From: Olavius algarvensis Delta 4 endosymbiont
GTDB lineage: Bacteria > Desulfobacterota > Desulfobacteria > Desulfobacterales > CAJINA01
Length of the DNA stretch: 64,000 bases
Direction of reading: 5' to 3'
Assembly (NCBI GenBank): GCA_905176665.1
Contig: CAJINA010000021.1
Location: forward strand, 28,086 to 92,085
In this document: positions 1 through 9,317 of the stretch, piece by piece
Layout: each line of letters begins with the position of its first letter
Numbering within the stretch: the first letter of the stretch is position 1
Program-made: the position numbers and the translations under genes
The notes under the pieces: generated by a model
What the model saw: the letters and a program-made list of their open reading frames with translations, nothing else
What the model was told of the DNA's origin: nothing
The model's database searches: none

Positions 1-2
1 TG

Positions 3-794
3 TTCCGGGAGAATACCGAAGATGTTTACGCGGGCCTGGAATGGGAAGCTGAATCCGATACGGCTAAAAAATTTATCGCACTGGTGGCGGCCGAAGAGGG
101 ACGTGATATTCGGCCCGATTCCGGTATCGGCCTCAAACCGATCAGCCGCACAGGGACCCGCCGCCTGGTCAAGATGGCCATCGACTACGCCCTGGAACAC
201 GGTAAAGAAAGTGTCACCCTGGTGCACAAGGGCAATATCATGAAGTTTACCGAGGGCGCCTTTAGAAAGTGGGGCTATGAACTGGCGGCGGAATACGGCG
301 ACAAACTGATTACCGAAGACCGGCTCTGGGAAGAATTCGACGGCCAGGCCCCGGAAGGTAAAGTGGTGGTCAAGGACCGCATTGCCGATGCTATGTTCCA
401 GCAGATACTGCTGCGCCCGGCTGAATACGAGGTATTGGCCATGCCCAACCTGAACGGGGATTACATGTCCGACGCGCTCGCTGCCATGGTCGGCGGACTG
501 GGCATGGCGCCCGGTGCCAACATCGGGGCCGGCTACGCCCTGTTCGAGGCCACCCACGGCACGGCCCCCAAATATGCCGATCTCGACAAGGTCAACCCGG
601 GCTCTCTAATCCTATCCGGGGCCATGATGCTCGATTACATGGGCTGGCTCGAGGCGGCCGATATCCTGCGCAACAGCCTGGTGGTCACCATCAGCCAGAA
701 AACAGTGACTTACGATCTGGCTCGCCAGATGGAGGGTGCTACCGAGGTGAAATGTTCGGAGTTTGCCCAGGCCATGGTGAAGAATATGCCGTGA
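3..794 (+). CDS. icd: Isocitrate dehydrogenase, NADP type (5' truncated)
   Basis: C-terminal part of isocitrate dehydrogenase, the TCA-cycle enzyme that oxidatively decarboxylates isocitrate to 2-oxoglutarate. The frame is already open at the left edge (from base 3) and begins with [14 protein letters not shown], the family's substrate and phosphorylation-loop region; it continues through [33 protein letters not shown] and the coenzyme-binding stretch [14 protein letters not shown], and ends at a TGA. About 264 residues are visible of a usual ~400-420, so roughly the first third lies outside the window. The motif set is that of the homodimeric bacterial enzyme, not the monomeric one. Stop is 37 bp before a permease remnant on the same strand. 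Confidence 0.95.
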   Translation, partial: FRENTEDVYAGLEWEAESDTAKKFIALVAAEEGRDIRPDSGIGLKPISRTGTRRLVKMAIDYALEHGKESVTLVHKGNIMKFTEGAFRKWGYELAAEYGDKLITEDRLWEEFDGQAPEGKVVVKDRIADAMFQQILLRPAEYEVLAMPNLNGDYMSDALAAMVGGLGMAPGANIGAGYALFEATHGTAPKYADLDKVNPGSLILSGAMMLDYMGWLEAADILRNSLVVTISQKTVTYDLARQMEGATEVKCSEFAQAMVKNMP

Positions 795-831
795 CGGCTG
801 CCAGCACGTCCACCGCGGTTCTTTTTCGCAA

Positions 832-1053
832 ATGACCGTTGTTGGCAGGGCCAGGGCCGGCATCTTAAAGCCGATACTCATGGGCGGTGGTGCAGATGTG
901 CCGATGCTTGTTATTCTGATTGGCTCATTGGCGGGAATGGTCTTGTCTATGATTCCTGTGCTCTTTGCCGGAGCGGTGGTGCTGGCCCTCATGTACACAC
1001 TATATCCAGCCTGGCTCGATAATGAAAACCCGGAAAGTGAGGCGACAAGCTAA
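832..1053 (+). pseudogene. Remnant of an AI-2E family (PerM-type) permease, C-terminal end only
   Basis: A 73-codon frame that reads like the last transmembrane part of an AI-2E family transporter: residues 10-28 (GILKPILMGGGADVPMLVI) match the family's conserved segment near the C terminus, followed by two hydrophobic stretches and a short polar tail. Family members are about 350 residues with 7-8 membrane helices, so some four fifths of the gene is missing. The frame upstream of 832 does not continue the similarity and there is no convincing ribosome site. I read it as the scar of a deletion whose left breakpoint lies just after icd. A translated small membrane protein cannot be excluded. 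Confidence 0.6.
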
Positions 1054-1337
1054 AGATTGTTACCTGCTTTCCAAGCCTACCGAGCCAAATGAGCCCTAAA
1101 CTTTTCCGTTCTGGAGCCCACGCTACGAATTCCGATTGAACAGCCCGTGGTAATTATGTAATTAATTCTCAAGTATGCAGACAAATATGCCGAAAAGAGG
1201 CATATGCCGTTAGAAGCCGGATGGATCACTATAATTGCGAAGAACGAACATATAAGGCGGCCGGCCTTTCTATTTCCGGAGCAGGCGCATAGTTTAAACT
1301 TACAGCCCGAGTTGGCCGAAATACTTGACTATCCTCA

Positions 1338-3305
1338 ATGACACCTCGCTTACAGTCAGCCGAAAAAAGATCCACTTTACGGCCGCAACTCAAGACCATG
1401 CATCTCAATCCGGTCACCCTGCGATTTTCCGGGCCCCTGACCCATCTCGAGAGCCTGTTTCAAAAGGACTACCTGGAGCAGTCCATCCCCCATATTCGGC
1501 TGGTCCTCATTCTGGCTACGATTCTCTATGCCATTTTCGGTATACTGGATTTTCTGCTGGTGCCCGGTCAAAAGTATTTGTTCTGGACAATTCGATACGC
1601 GGTTGTCTGTCCGGCCCTGATTTTGACTGCGATTGTTTTGCGATTTCAGTCAGTTCAGAAAATGATCCAACCGATTCTCAGTGGGCTGATTGTGATCAGC
1701 GGAAGCGGCATTATCGCCATGATACTCATCGCCCCACCGCCGATCAACTATTCCTACTATGCCGGATTGATTCTGGCGTTTATGTTCGGTTACACATTCG
1801 TGCGGGCCCAATTCATCTGGGCCTCGCTGGGCGCGTGGTGCCTGGTGATCCTCTATGAGGTTGCCGCTATCGGCATTGCCAAAACACCCGTCCCGATCCT
1901 GATCAATAACAACTTTTTCTTTATCAGCGCCAACCTGATCGGCATGCTGGCTTGCTATTTCATCGAACTGTATGCGCGCCGGGATTTCTATCTGGTTCAT
2001 CTGCTTGCGGATGAGCGTGAAAAAGTACAGGTCGCCAATCTGGACCTGGAACAGCGGGTCCGGCTGCGTACAAATGAACTTGAAGCCGCCAATCAGGAAT
2101 TGGCGCAGGAAATTAAGGAACGCAAGCACGCCGAAGCAGAGCGTACCCGGCTTGCGGATCAATTGAAACAGGCGGAAAAGATGGAGGCCGTCGGCAGCAT
2201 GGCTGCCGGCGTGGCCCACGACCTGAACAACATCCTCAGCGGTCTGGTCAGTTATCCGGACCTGCTGCTTCTGGACCTGACCGATGAGAGCCCCCTGCGG
2301 CAGCCGATCCTGACGATAAAAAAGTCAGGCGAAAAGGCAGCCGCCATGGTCCAGGATCTCCTGGCCCTGGCAAGGCGGGGGGTGACCCATAAGGAAGTTG
2401 TCAACCCCAATGATTTGATTTCCGACTATCTCGGCTCCCCTGAGTTTGCAAGCCTTGAGCAGCAACATCCGCACGTGCGTTTCACTGTCGATTTGGCGGT
2501 CGATCTATTGAATGTACTTGTGTCGCCTGTTCATTTGTTAAAAGCGATGATGAACCTGACCTCCAATGCCGCGGAGGCCCTGCTGGTGAAAGGGGATGTG
2601 GAAATCAAGACCCGGAATCGATCTCTGGACCAGTCGATAAACAGGCATGAAGCCATTGCCGCCGGGGACTATATCACCATCCAAGTCTATGACAGTGGCG
2701 TTGGCATTGCAGAGCAGGACCTCGAACGGATTTTCGAGCCGTTCTACACTAAAAAACAACTGGGACGCAGTGGGACCGGTCTGGGTATGACCGTTGTCTG
2801 GTCCACGATAAAGGATGCCGACGGCTATATCGATGTTGAAAGTAGAGAGGGCTACGGTACGACTTTTACGCTCTATCTACCGGTTAATCGGCAACCTGCC
2901 ATGGCAACGGAGAGTCCGGTCCTTTTTGAAAATCTGCATGGTACCGAAAGGGTTTTGGTGGTTGACGATCTGGCTGAGCAACGTGAGATCGCCAAGGCGA
3001 TGCTCGGTAAGTTGGGATATTTCGTCACGGCCGTGCCATCGGGTGAAGCAGCGCTTGACTACCTGAAGGAAAATGAGGCGGACATCGTGGTCTTGGACAT
3101 GATCATGGCACCAGGGATGGATGGCTGTGAAACATATCGCCGTATTCTGGAACAGCGTCCCCAGCAAAAGGCGGTTATTGCCAGTGGCTTTTCAGAATCT
3201 AAGCGTGTACGCGAAGCCCAGCGGATTGGTGCGGGCGCCTACATCAAAAAACCCTATACCCTCGAAAAGATTGCGCTGGCAGTGCGTGAGGCGCTTGACG
3301 GATAG
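1338..3305 (+). CDS. Membrane-bound hybrid sensor histidine kinase with C-terminal receiver
   Basis: A 655-residue hybrid two-component protein. The N terminus has about six membrane segments (residues ~50-215) without a periplasmic domain I recognise. A coiled coil follows (~225-280), then a HisKA domain with the phospho-acceptor His294 in GVAHDLNNIL, an ATPase domain with N-box near 404-415, DSGVGI at 452-457 and GTGLGM at 479-484, and a receiver domain with acidic pair DD near 543, phospho-acceptor Asp587 and the conserved Lys in IKKPY at ~637. The HDLNN H-box is typical of hybrid kinases of the NtrB/PAS-kinase group. No partner regulator or transport gene is adjacent, so the signal is unknown. 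Start uncertain: Met1 (1338) and Met21 (1398) are both possible and neither has a clear Shine-Dalgarno. Confidence 0.9.
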   Translation: MTPRLQSAEKRSTLRPQLKTMHLNPVTLRFSGPLTHLESLFQKDYLEQSIPHIRLVLILATILYAIFGILDFLLVPGQKYLFWTIRYAVVCPALILTAIVLRFQSVQKMIQPILSGLIVISGSGIIAMILIAPPPINYSYYAGLILAFMFGYTFVRAQFIWASLGAWCLVILYEVAAIGIAKTPVPILINNNFFFISANLIGMLACYFIELYARRDFYLVHLLADEREKVQVANLDLEQRVRLRTNELEAANQELAQEIKERKHAEAERTRLADQLKQAEKMEAVGSMAAGVAHDLNNILSGLVSYPDLLLLDLTDESPLRQPILTIKKSGEKAAAMVQDLLALARRGVTHKEVVNPNDLISDYLGSPEFASLEQQHPHVRFTVDLAVDLLNVLVSPVHLLKAMMNLTSNAAEALLVKGDVEIKTRNRSLDQSINRHEAIAAGDYITIQVYDSGVGIAEQDLERIFEPFYTKKQLGRSGTGLGMTVVWSTIKDADGYIDVESREGYGTTFTLYLPVNRQPAMATESPVLFENLHGTERVLVVDDLAEQREIAKAMLGKLGYFVTAVPSGEAALDYLKENEADIVVLDMIMAPGMDGCETYRRILEQRPQQKAVIASGFSESKRVREAQRIGAGAYIKKPYTLEKIALAVREALDG

Positions 3306-3379
3306 CGCCCGGAAACCTTATGTGGCGGAATCGAGAGGGTCCTGAAGATCGCCGTCTCCCTCTTCGCCAAACAATGCCG

Positions 3380-4693
3380 TCACCGGCCATGGGTCTGGTT
3401 GAAGGCCTGCAGCCGTGATTCTAATTCCGGGAAGCGGTTTTTAGCGGTGAGCGACACGCAGGCCCGGATGCCCTCGAGCCGCTTGCTGCCCGTGGTGGCC
3501 AGAGAGATGCCGCTGATGCCGTAGTAGAGCAGTTCTTCCACAAGCTCGACGCCGGAAAAACCGGGGTAGGCCACGGTGAAGTAAAATCCGTCGGCCAGGG
3601 GCTCATCTTCGTCCAGGTCGTAGACAAGCTTGAAACCGTTGTCGGTAAAGAGCTTTTTCATCTTCCGGGCCCGCTCGCCATATTCCTTTACTGCTTCCAC
3701 AAAGTTATACTGCCCGCTATTCACCGCCTCGAGCAGGCGGGCCAGGCCGTGCTGGGCACTGTGGCTGACACCCGAGCTCAGGGCGTACATGCCGCCAAAG
3801 ATATAGGCGTAGCCAAACCGGTTGCTGCCGAACCAGGGTTCCAGGCCGTCACCCTCGGAATTGAACAGTACCGGCGATATGGCGGTCATCCCGATGCGTT
3901 GACCGGCCAGGCTGAATGATTTCGAGCTGGAAATCAGGAGAATATAATTTGCGGTGTAGTTGGCCACCGAGGGGATATAGGGCGGCCGGCCGGGTTGCGA
4001 ATAGTCTTTTCTAAAATCCATTCCGAAGTAGGCTAGATCTTCGAGGGCGATAACATCATGCTGTGTGCAGAGCCGACCGATGATTTCCAACTCCTTGTCC
4101 GTGAAACAAATCCAGGATGGGTTGTTGGGATTGGAATAGAGAACGGCCGCAATGTCCCCCTGGTCAAGATAGGACCGCAGTTTGTCCTCCAGCCGGGCGC
4201 CCCTGAAATCATATACGTCAAAACTTTCGTAGGGCAGGCCGAGGGCCCGGGCCTGAATTTTATTGACCGGAAAGCCGGGGTCGATAAACAGGATTTTGCT
4301 GCGGCCTTTAAAACGCCGGCCAGCCATCATCATTGCCAGGTAACAGCCCTGCATGGAGCCCACCGTAGGCAGGCAGCCTTCCGGAGCGACTTCGATATTC
4401 AAAAAATTCTGCACGAAAGAGACAATGCCGGTTTTAAGCTCCGGGATGCCGTCAAAGGGAGGGTACTTGGAACCGACCCCCTGTTTCAAGGCTTCGATTT
4501 CGCCCGCCACGGCAATTTCCGGCGGATCGAAACCCGGGATGCCCATTTCCATACGGATAAAAGATACCCCGCTGGCTACTTCGATGTTGGTTACCAGCCG
4601 GTTCAGTTCGCGAATGGAAGCCAACCCTACAGACTTCAGTCCCGAGGCCGCAATGAATTTCTTAACGATGTCCGGATCTATTGGTGTTTGCAT
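3380..4693 (-). CDS. Pyridoxal-phosphate aminotransferase, class I/II
   Basis: A 437-residue fold-type I aminotransferase. Visible marks are the N-terminal substrate and dimer region (EMGIPGFDPPEI), SNPNNPSW at 187-194 (the NPxNP cofactor motif), ALEDLAYFGMDF with the Asp that contacts the pyridine nitrogen, and the Schiff-base Lys258 in ISSSKSFSLAGQRIG. It presumably moves an amino group between an amino acid and a 2-oxoacid; the substrate cannot be told from sequence. Ribosome site AAGG lies about 10 bases before the ATG. The next genes upstream on the same strand encode a DadA-like oxidoreductase and an acyl-CoA dehydrogenase, which suggests amino-acid breakdown, but the ~240-bp gap with a repeat element argues against one tight operon. 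Confidence 0.88.
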   Translation of the reverse strand: MQTPIDPDIVKKFIAASGLKSVGLASIRELNRLVTNIEVASGVSFIRMEMGIPGFDPPEIAVAGEIEALKQGVGSKYPPFDGIPELKTGIVSFVQNFLNIEVAPEGCLPTVGSMQGCYLAMMMAGRRFKGRSKILFIDPGFPVNKIQARALGLPYESFDVYDFRGARLEDKLRSYLDQGDIAAVLYSNPNNPSWICFTDKELEIIGRLCTQHDVIALEDLAYFGMDFRKDYSQPGRPPYIPSVANYTANYILLISSSKSFSLAGQRIGMTAISPVLFNSEGDGLEPWFGSNRFGYAYIFGGMYALSSGVSHSAQHGLARLLEAVNSGQYNFVEAVKEYGERARKMKKLFTDNGFKLVYDLDEDEPLADGFYFTVAYPGFSGVELVEELLYYGISGISLATTGSKRLEGIRACVSLTAKNRFPELESRLQAFNQTHGR

Positions 4694-4718
4694 GCTTTTC
4701 TACCTTTAAGGGCATTAT

Positions 4719-4880
4719 TCTCGCGCGGAGTCGCAGAGGCGCAGAGAAGACCAAAAACCAAAATTTTGGCGCGCTGTCGCGCGAAAGACCATCTGTTGGT
4801 TATGGGTTTTAGATTTTAGGGTTTCCGGCGAAGCCGGCGTAAATTCGTGGTTTTCTCTGCGCCGCTGCGCCTCCGCGCGA
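4719..4880. repeat. Intergenic element with long imperfect terminal inverted repeats
   Basis: The arms at 4719-4752 and 4849-4880 are imperfect reverse complements of about 32-34 bases, built on the words CGCAGAGGCGCAGAGAA and TTCTCTGCGCCGCTGCGC. They enclose about 96 bp with two more small dyads (GCGCGCTGTCGCGCG near 4769-4783 and CCGGCGAAGCCGG near 4826). No coding frame here looks real. The build is that of a small non-autonomous interspersed repeat or a foldback RNA between the oxidoreductase and aminotransferase genes. Confidence 0.55.
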
Positions 4881-4932
4881 TGCAATAGGTATTCTCTGCG
4901 GTTTAACATCTTTGCGTGAGACAAAAAAGACT

Positions 4933-6213
4933 TTAAATCCGGCGCTGAATGAAATGATAAAGCCTTGCACCGGTTTCGTAGAAGAGCTCCCAGAAAAGCC
5001 GCGTATAGATCGTTTGCGGTTTCAGAACCGGCAGGGGGATTTTCTGAACATCGCCATCCATGACATAGCCGGCCAGCAATTTGCCAAAGACAGTGCCCGG
5101 GCCGATTCCCCTTCCGTTGAAACTCGTAATCATGACCATGCTGTCGTCCAGGATATGAAACCGGGGGAGGTGGTTGCTGTTCATGGCAAAGGTGCCGTGC
5201 CAACCGTATTCCAGCGGCACATCACCCACTTGCGGAAAGGTTTTCTTAATGGTCCGTTTCACCCAGGCTTCGTGCAGGCCATAGGCAAAGTCGTTGACTG
5301 TGCCGACGCTCCCCACGATCAGCCGCCCGGCAGCGTCGCGGCGGTAGGAGGAGAGAATCAGGTTCGTATCCCAGGCGCCCTGGTGCTCCGGCAAGACGGT
5401 TTTGTCGGCTTCACCGGTCAGGGGCGGGGTGGCGAACTGGAAGAAGTTCATCCAGAACATGGACTTCTTGATTGACTGGAAAGCAAACCCCGGATAGGCA
5501 TGCACGGCCACGATGACTGCTTTGGCTGCCAGGGTGCCCTGCGGTGTCGCCAGTCTGTAGTTTTTACCGTCTTTCTCGTGTTTTATCACGGGCGAGTTTT
5601 TGAACAGTCGTGCGCCTTTTCCGATTGCGGCGTTTGCCAGGCCGAAGGCATAAGCCAGCGGTTGAATCGTACCGGCCCGCTCATCCATCAAGGCGCCGTA
5701 AAAACTCTGGCTGCCGGTACGGGCGGCGGTTTCTTCCGGGCCCAGGAGCTTAACCGGGGCCCCCCGCTGTTGCCACTGGGTTTCCCGTTGTTGAAGCGCT
5801 TTCAGTCCGCTTTTCGAGTCCGCGCAGTGCAAGGTTGCGTTGTGCAGGGCTTCGCACTCAATCTGATGTTCCTTGATCAGGCTGTAGACCAGGTCGGGGG
5901 AGTTGCCTAGCACGGTGAGCAGTTTTTCACCGTATTCCGCCCCGGCTAATTTCAGCAGGTCTTCGGGCATAAGCCACAAGCCGGCATTGACCAGGCCCAC
6001 ATTGCGCCCGGCCCCGCCATAACCGATGTCCCTAGCCTCCAGCAGGGTGACCTGCCGGCCGGCTTCGGCAAGATGTAAGGCGGCTGACAGTCCGGTATAC
6101 CCCCCGCCGATGACGGCGACGTCAGCTGTATGATCTCCTTCCAGCGGTTTTAAATCCGGTGGCTGCCTTGCGGTCACCGCCCAGAGTCCATGACTGGTTG
6201 CTGTATCTTCCAT
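4933..6213 (-). CDS. FAD-dependent oxidoreductase, DadA/PuuB-like (DAO family)
   Basis: A 426-residue flavoprotein of the D-amino-acid oxidase/glycine oxidase superfamily (COG0665). The Rossmann motif VAVIGGGYTGLSAALHLAE is near residue 32, followed by an acidic residue ending the second strand (LLEARDIGYGGAGRNVG), and the C-terminal FAD segment SFNGRGIGPGTVFGKLLAG. The N-terminal SHGLWAVTA resembles gamma-glutamylputrescine oxidoreductase-like members. It should oxidise a C-N bond of an amine or amino acid. An in-frame ATG 24 codons upstream exists, but AGGAAGGA about 8 bases before 6213 marks the ATG at 6213 as the start. Upstream lies an acyl-CoA dehydrogenase gene, downstream an aminotransferase gene, both on the same strand. 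Confidence 0.85.
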   Translation of the reverse strand: MEDTATSHGLWAVTARQPPDLKPLEGDHTADVAVIGGGYTGLSAALHLAEAGRQVTLLEARDIGYGGAGRNVGLVNAGLWLMPEDLLKLAGAEYGEKLLTVLGNSPDLVYSLIKEHQIECEALHNATLHCADSKSGLKALQQRETQWQQRGAPVKLLGPEETAARTGSQSFYGALMDERAGTIQPLAYAFGLANAAIGKGARLFKNSPVIKHEKDGKNYRLATPQGTLAAKAVIVAVHAYPGFAFQSIKKSMFWMNFFQFATPPLTGEADKTVLPEHQGAWDTNLILSSYRRDAAGRLIVGSVGTVNDFAYGLHEAWVKRTIKKTFPQVGDVPLEYGWHGTFAMNSNHLPRFHILDDSMVMITSFNGRGIGPGTVFGKLLAGYVMDGDVQKIPLPVLKPQTIYTRLFWELFYETGARLYHFIQRRI

Positions 6214-6430
6214 TGGTGTGTTCCTTCCTGAACTGGGTTCCATGAAACTGAGGCGTAAACCAGCATAAAAAGGCGCATAAATCAACTACAAACAGAGGTG
6301 TTGGCAGATGCGGGCCAGCGCAGCGTGGGTTTGACGGGTGGCGTATTGTCAGCGGCGCGAAGAATCGCGAACAAACTGTGGTTCGGGCGGGTCTTGTTGC
6401 GCCTGCCGGCGGTGATCCCGGATTCAATTT

Positions 6431-7705
6431 CTAGACCTGCTTGGGTGCGTCGTGTACCGCCCACATATCTTCATCGGTGAAACAGCGTTCGCTTTTGTCC
6501 GGGTGCATGGCATCCTTTTCCATCTTGCGGCGGTTGTAGGCGGGGTTCAAGACCTGGTCGTAGTATTCGTGCTGGATCAGCAGGTTCATGATCTGGCTGG
6601 TACCGGTCCAGATCATGGACAGGCGGATGTCCCGCAGAGCGCGTTCAATGGGGTACACATCCGTGTAGCCGATGCCGCCCATTATCTGCATGGCATTGTT
6701 GACCACCTTCCAGGCGGCTTCCGTGGCGAAGCGCTTGGCCTCGCTGACCAATCGGCGGGCATGGGTGTAGCCCTCATCCACGGCCCGCGCCGCCATATAG
6801 GTGAGGGCCCGCGCTGCATCCAATTCCGTAATTGAATCAGCCACCAGGGTATTGACGGCCTGGAATTTGCGGATTTCCCGGCCGAAAGCCCGGCGCTTGT
6901 CGGAATAGCGCACCGCCAGATCGAGGGCCCCCCAGACGCCGAGGCAGCCGGCCGCGGAGGTCAGCCGTTCGGGGATCATCATCTGGTTGAAGCACAGGGC
7001 GCCGCCATGCAGTTCACCAATCAGGTTTTCCCGGGGGACCTTCACATCCCGGAAAACCAGGCGGCCGGTGCCGCCGCCGCGGCAACCCATGAGGCCGTAG
7101 AGGTATTCGGTCTCCACGCCGGGGCCCTTTTCGATGACCAGCAGGCTCAACTTGCCGTATTTGTGCGCATTGGGTTCGAAATTGGTCCGGCAATACACAA
7201 CGAAAAAATCGGCGCCTTCGGCACTGACCACAAACCGTTTTTGTCCGTTAACGATAAAATGATCACCTTGCAGGTCGGCCCGGGTGGTGGCGCCGAAAAA
7301 GTCGGAACCGTCCCGTGGTTCGGTGAGGGCCTCGGCCGCTACCAACTGACCTTCCAGGTAGGGCCTGAGGTACTTTTCCTTTAAATAATCATTGCCGAAC
7401 TGGTTGAGCGCTTCGCCTACAATGGATGGCATCACGTAGGCGCAGCCCAGGGCCATGCCCAGGCAGCCGATTTCCTCCGTGGCCGCCACCTCAGCCACCC
7501 AGCTCAAGTTCCGGCCGCCCCATTTTTCGGGAAAACGGATGGCGCGCAAGTTATGACCGGCAATCGATTCAACGAACTCACGGGGATAGACGATCTCGTC
7601 CCGGTCCATTTTTCTTAAGAAATCGCTGCTTATGCGGTTGTTTACAAAGTCGCGGGCCTCCTGTTTCACGGCCTGCTCGGCTGGGGTTAGCATAAAATCG
7701 TACAT
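6431..7705 (-). CDS. Acyl-CoA dehydrogenase with atypical catalytic-base position
   Basis: A 424-residue FAD enzyme of the acyl-CoA dehydrogenase family that introduces a 2,3 double bond in an acyl-CoA and passes electrons to ETF. The N-terminal helical domain, the FAD/substrate segment AEALTEPRDGSDFFG (124-138), the middle beta domain and the C-terminal bundle with GGIGYTDVYPIERALRD (343-359) are all present. In most members the catalytic Glu sits in a YEGT motif near the end; here that place reads IWTGTSQIM, with Thr367 instead of Glu. Glu246 in IPERLTSAAG lies where isovaleryl- and long-chain enzymes carry their base, so this may be the isovaleryl-type layout. Ribosome site AAGGAG is 6 bases before the ATG and overlaps the dyad GCGCACAGTGCGC (7717-7729). 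Confidence 0.9.
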   Translation of the reverse strand: MYDFMLTPAEQAVKQEARDFVNNRISSDFLRKMDRDEIVYPREFVESIAGHNLRAIRFPEKWGGRNLSWVAEVAATEEIGCLGMALGCAYVMPSIVGEALNQFGNDYLKEKYLRPYLEGQLVAAEALTEPRDGSDFFGATTRADLQGDHFIVNGQKRFVVSAEGADFFVVYCRTNFEPNAHKYGKLSLLVIEKGPGVETEYLYGLMGCRGGGTGRLVFRDVKVPRENLIGELHGGALCFNQMMIPERLTSAAGCLGVWGALDLAVRYSDKRRAFGREIRKFQAVNTLVADSITELDAARALTYMAARAVDEGYTHARRLVSEAKRFATEAAWKVVNNAMQIMGGIGYTDVYPIERALRDIRLSMIWTGTSQIMNLLIQHEYYDQVLNPAYNRRKMEKDAMHPDKSERCFTDEDMWAVHDAPKQV

Positions 7706-8250
7706 GTCAGCTCCTTGCGCACAGTGCGCGCTTCATCAAAAAATTAATCATTTTAAGTCGTTGGGCGTGAATTTTTTATTTCGGGATTTGCTGATGAACC
7801 AACTTATGGTATATCTAGGAAAACTTCAAATACAATCATCAGGCTAGACTGGCAACGTAAAAAGCGACTGGCAGACCGTACCGGCGGCGAGGTGACCGAT
7901 GCGAACGGAAAGAAGAAGCGGCGGCGAGCGACGCACCGGAAGAGAGCGCAGAGTCAAGCTGGCAACTGTTCTGGCTCCGGACAGAAGGGTCAACCCGGAC
8001 AGGCGCAACGGCATCCCCAGGCGCAAGTCGCGCCCCGGTCCCCATGAACCGGCCTAACCCGCCTCTGGCCCGGCTCAGGGCCCAACCCCCGTCCAAGGAT
8101 CCATTAAAATGAGATACGCACCGACCCACCTTGAAACGTTTATCCATACGGGATGGGAGGTTGATTGATCAGCAGTAGGCAGAAATCCAGCTTTCCAGCC
8201 CCAGCGGCAAGGGCTAATGCAAAACCGGTGACCCGGGGGGGGCGAACCTG
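7706..8250. other. Gene-poor 545-bp stretch
   Basis: From the acyl-CoA dehydrogenase start to the EamA permease. The left 140 bp is AT-rich and should carry the promoter of the minus-strand dehydrogenase; it holds the 13-bp dyad GCGCACAGTGCGC at 7717-7729. The part at ~7850-8110 is GC-rich and open for about 100 codons on the minus strand, but that frame is rich in Arg, Ser, Gly and Ala with no recognisable domain and no ribosome site. I see no RNA gene, riboswitch or terminator. A decayed gene is possible. Confidence 0.4.
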
Positions 8251-9141
8251 ATGGGGCGTTTTTTAAACAGCCCGGGGGCGCCCTACCTGCTGCTCACCCT
8301 GGCTATTTTGTTATGGGCCAGCAACACCGTGGTGGGGCGGGCTGTAAGAGCCGATATCCCGCCCCTGGCGTTTGCTTTCTGGCGCTGGCTGCTTGCCACG
8401 GTCATTATTCTGGCCATGTCGAGGCGTCATGTGAAGCAGGACTGGGCGATTATCCGGCACAGCGGTCCGATTCTGCTGCTGCTGTCCGCGATCGGAATTG
8501 CCGCCTTCAACGCCCTTTTGTACTCCGGGCTGCAATGGACCACAGCGATCAACTCCTTCCTGTTGCAGGCCATGATGCCGGTATTTATCGTGTGGCTTTC
8601 CTTTTTGATCTTCAAGGAGAAGGCAACCCCCGGGCAGGCCGCCGGCCTGCTGACGTGTCTGGCGGGGGCCATTGTCATCATTACAAAGGGCGACCCGGGC
8701 GTGTTGCTGCGCTTGTCCTTCAACTACGGCGATATCTATATCTTCGTGGCGGTAGTCCTGTACGCCGGTTATTCGGCCCTCCTGCGTTTGCGGCCACCGG
8801 TCCACGATTTGACCTTCATGGCCGCTACCTTTACCCTGGGGGCCGTTTTACTGTTGCCCCTCTATCTCTGGGAAACAGCTTCCGGACGTCCGATCGAATT
8901 CAACCGCACAACGATCCTTGCTGTCGGGTACGTCGCCCTGTTTCCCTCCATTGTGTCCTATTTTTGCTTCAATCGCGGCATCGCGCAACTGGGGGCCAAT
9001 CGGGGAGGGATGTTTCTGTACCTGATGCCGGTTTTCGGCAGTATCCTCGCCATTATCTTCCTCGGCGAAAACCTTCGCTGGTATCACTTGGCGGGAATCG
9101 GGCTTATCGTGCCCGGGCTTATCTTTGCTGCCCGGAAATAA
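8251..9141 (+). CDS. EamA/DMT family permease
   Basis: A 296-residue inner-membrane protein of the drug/metabolite transporter superfamily with about ten hydrophobic helices in two EamA repeats. The first begins LLLTLAILLWASNTVVGRAV, with the family's W-S-N sequence in helix 1; the second ends with the characteristic PVFGSILAIIFLGENLRW segment followed by a final helix. Members export amino acids, metabolites or drugs; the substrate cannot be given. A run of Gs about 8 bases before the ATG is the only ribosome-site candidate. It heads a series of plus-strand genes that have no obvious common pathway. A second EamA gene lies at 60315. Confidence 0.88.
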   Translation: MGRFLNSPGAPYLLLTLAILLWASNTVVGRAVRADIPPLAFAFWRWLLATVIILAMSRRHVKQDWAIIRHSGPILLLLSAIGIAAFNALLYSGLQWTTAINSFLLQAMMPVFIVWLSFLIFKEKATPGQAAGLLTCLAGAIVIITKGDPGVLLRLSFNYGDIYIFVAVVLYAGYSALLRLRPPVHDLTFMAATFTLGAVLLLPLYLWETASGRPIEFNRTTILAVGYVALFPSIVSYFCFNRGIAQLGANRGGMFLYLMPVFGSILAIIFLGENLRWYHLAGIGLIVPGLIFAARK

Positions 9142-9317
9142 ATGTGCCCCGAACCACGACCGTTAATTTCCGCGGCCGCCGATTTTCAAGGCCCGACCAG
9201 AGCGATCCGCTCCCGACCGAGCTTGGAGCACAGAAGGGCTAAGCGGTGTTTGTGTAAACTGCTTGACGCTGTTGTCTGAGATCGAATAGATTCGGTTACA
9301 TCAGCAGCATACAGCTC

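Noticed and set aside
7839..8147. A 102-codon minus-strand frame in the gap before the EamA permease
   Set aside because: It has no domain, no ribosome site and no partner. I considered a decayed transposase but saw no supporting motif.
8150..8250. Possible riboswitch before the EamA gene
   Set aside because: I looked for cobalamin, c-di-GMP, TPP, SAM and glycine riboswitch core words and found none.
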